This document shows, piece after piece, positions 63,074-64,000 of a stretch of DNA of 64,000 bases; the first letter of the stretch is position 1, and each line of letters begins with the position of its first letter. Source of the stretch: Carboxylicivirga fragile (lineage in GTDB: Bacteria > Bacteroidota > Bacteroidia > Bacteroidales > Marinilabiliaceae); assembly GCA_025499625.1 (NCBI GenBank), contig JAFMVD010000015.1:1-64000 (forward strand), written 5' to 3'. Position numbers and translations under genes: made by a program. The notes below the pieces were generated by a model. The model worked only from the letters and a program-made list of their open reading frames with translations, was not told the origin of the DNA and did no database searches.

Positions 63074-63943
63074 TTAAAACAGCGAAGTTTGTTGGTTGTT
63101 AATTGGTTTGTAAAAAGCCATTTTCGTTGGGATCTTGTATTTGTTACATTCACTATTAAATGTTTGCCATAAGAGTTTGGCATTGGGTGATGCACATGAG
63201 TAGTCATTACCAAATTGATTCATGTATTTTTGTTTTACTTCAGGAAATGACTGATCTAGTTTCTTGTAAAAGTATTCTCTTTGTCCATCTCTATTTGTCA
63301 TGCCCATTGAAGCTATAATGTAGGACGCATTGCTTTCGGCAGCCTTCGCAACAATTTGTTTAATGTTATCAATTGAATCGTTGATAAAAGGTAATATTGG
63401 CATTAGGGTAATGCCTGCATATATACCTGCTTCGCGAAGTTGTTTTAGTGCCTTAAAACGATCTGTCGAACTTGGAGCCTGAGGTTCAATCTTCTTTGCC
63501 AGTTCATCATTCGCAGCTGTGATTGTAAAACTTACCGCTGCATAAACCTTAGATATTTGTTTTAGTAAATCTGTATCGCGGGTAACCAAAGTTCCTTTTG
63601 TAATAATGTGTATGGGAAATTTATGATGTAGTATTATTTCAAGTGCTCTACGTGTACGTCTTTGCTGCTCTTCAATTGGCATGTAGCAGTCGTTCATCGA
63701 TCCAAAACCAATGGTTCGTCGCTGCCTTTTTGATTTGAGTTCTCTGTGTAAAAGTTCTAAGGCATTTTGTTTAACTTCAATTTGGTCAAAATCGTTAATG
63801 CGATAGCAATCACTTCTTGAGTCGCAATAGATACATCCATGCGTACAACCGCGATATAAGTTAATGGTGTAACTAGTGCCAAACCAAGGATCACCTTCAG
63901 GCTTTCCTACACTTAGAATCTTCTTAGCCTGAATATATTTCAC
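63074..63943 (-). CDS. Radical SAM protein (SPL-like)
   Basis: 289 residues. The [4Fe-4S] cluster motif is C33-x3-C37-x2-C40 in YRGCTHGCIYCDSRS. GFGSMNDCYMPIEEQ, HIITKGTLVTRD and TITAANDELAKKIEPQAPS follow the Rv2578c/spore-photoproduct-lyase-like branch. Substrate unknown; a DNA-repair role is possible but not shown. It is the last gene in the window, with 57 bp of plain sequence beyond its start. Confidence 0.9.
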   Translation of the reverse strand: MKYIQAKKILSVGKPEGDPWFGTSYTINLYRGCTHGCIYCDSRSDCYRINDFDQIEVKQNALELLHRELKSKRQRRTIGFGSMNDCYMPIEEQQRRTRRALEIILHHKFPIHIITKGTLVTRDTDLLKQISKVYAAVSFTITAANDELAKKIEPQAPSSTDRFKALKQLREAGIYAGITLMPILPFINDSIDNIKQIVAKAAESNASYIIASMGMTNRDGQREYFYKKLDQSFPEVKQKYMNQFGNDYSCASPNAKLLWQTFNSECNKYKIPTKMAFYKPINNQQTSLF

Positions 63944-64000
63944 TTACTTATATTTTATCGCAGCATACTTGGGTAAGTAAACCAGTTGGTTTTTCCTTCA

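Overview
The window comes from a low-GC member of the Bacteroidota. The evidence is gliding-type ABC genes (gldF, gldG), a menaquinone gene cluster, an UpxY/NusG-type antiterminator, a Por-type sorting domain, a FISUMP-domain protein, and the Bacteroidota -7 box (TAnnTTTG) ahead of many housekeeping genes. A gliding, probably marine or sediment, Marinilabiliales-like organism would fit, but that finer placement is inference. No rRNA, tRNA or CRISPR array was seen.

Region 1 (about 0.6-33.6 kb) is one long surface-polysaccharide locus, almost entirely on the minus strand. It starts with an upxY-type antiterminator at 33.6 kb and runs down to a Wzy-like polymerase at 2 kb; one plus-strand glycosyltransferase meets it head-on at the far end. 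It encodes a Wzm/Wzt exporter, about ten glycosyltransferases, and nucleotide-sugar genes. These include UDP-glucuronate 4-epimerase, two WbpB-type oxidases, a perosamine-type aminotransferase, a WecE-WecD-WecF set for Fuc4NAc, and a WbpG-HisH-HisF set for an acetamidino sugar. APS kinase and a sulfotransferase suggest a sulfated product. Three acyltransferases add further decoration.

The same locus carries many mobile or selfish pieces: a RAYT transposase pseudogene with REP-like hairpins inside it, a MazF-type toxin-antitoxin pair flanked by a duplicated wzm 3' end, GxxExxY, four-helix-bundle and Uma2 cassettes, and interspersed repeats. Some repeats have entered reading frames. One repeat type sits just before the start codons of several consecutive genes.

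Region 2 (33.8-40 kb) holds a flavodiiron protein, a transposase fossil bracketed by hairpins, a SPOR lipoprotein, a putative regulator, mltG, a HigBA-like pair and murB. Region 3 (40-47.6 kb) runs on the plus strand: menA-menC-menE, a DUF4091 lipoprotein, a UPF0158 protein, an exported aminopeptidase C and an exported isochorismatase-like hydrolase. Region 4 (47.6-64 kb) is mostly housekeeping: pheT, surE, lpxB, gldF-gldG, dnaN and mnmA. It ends with secreted proteins, a LytTR regulator, a DUF2975/Cro-type regulator pair and a radical SAM protein. Notable non-coding features here are two tandem small-transcript candidates near 47.8 kb and a 25-bp-stem hairpin upstream of dnaN.
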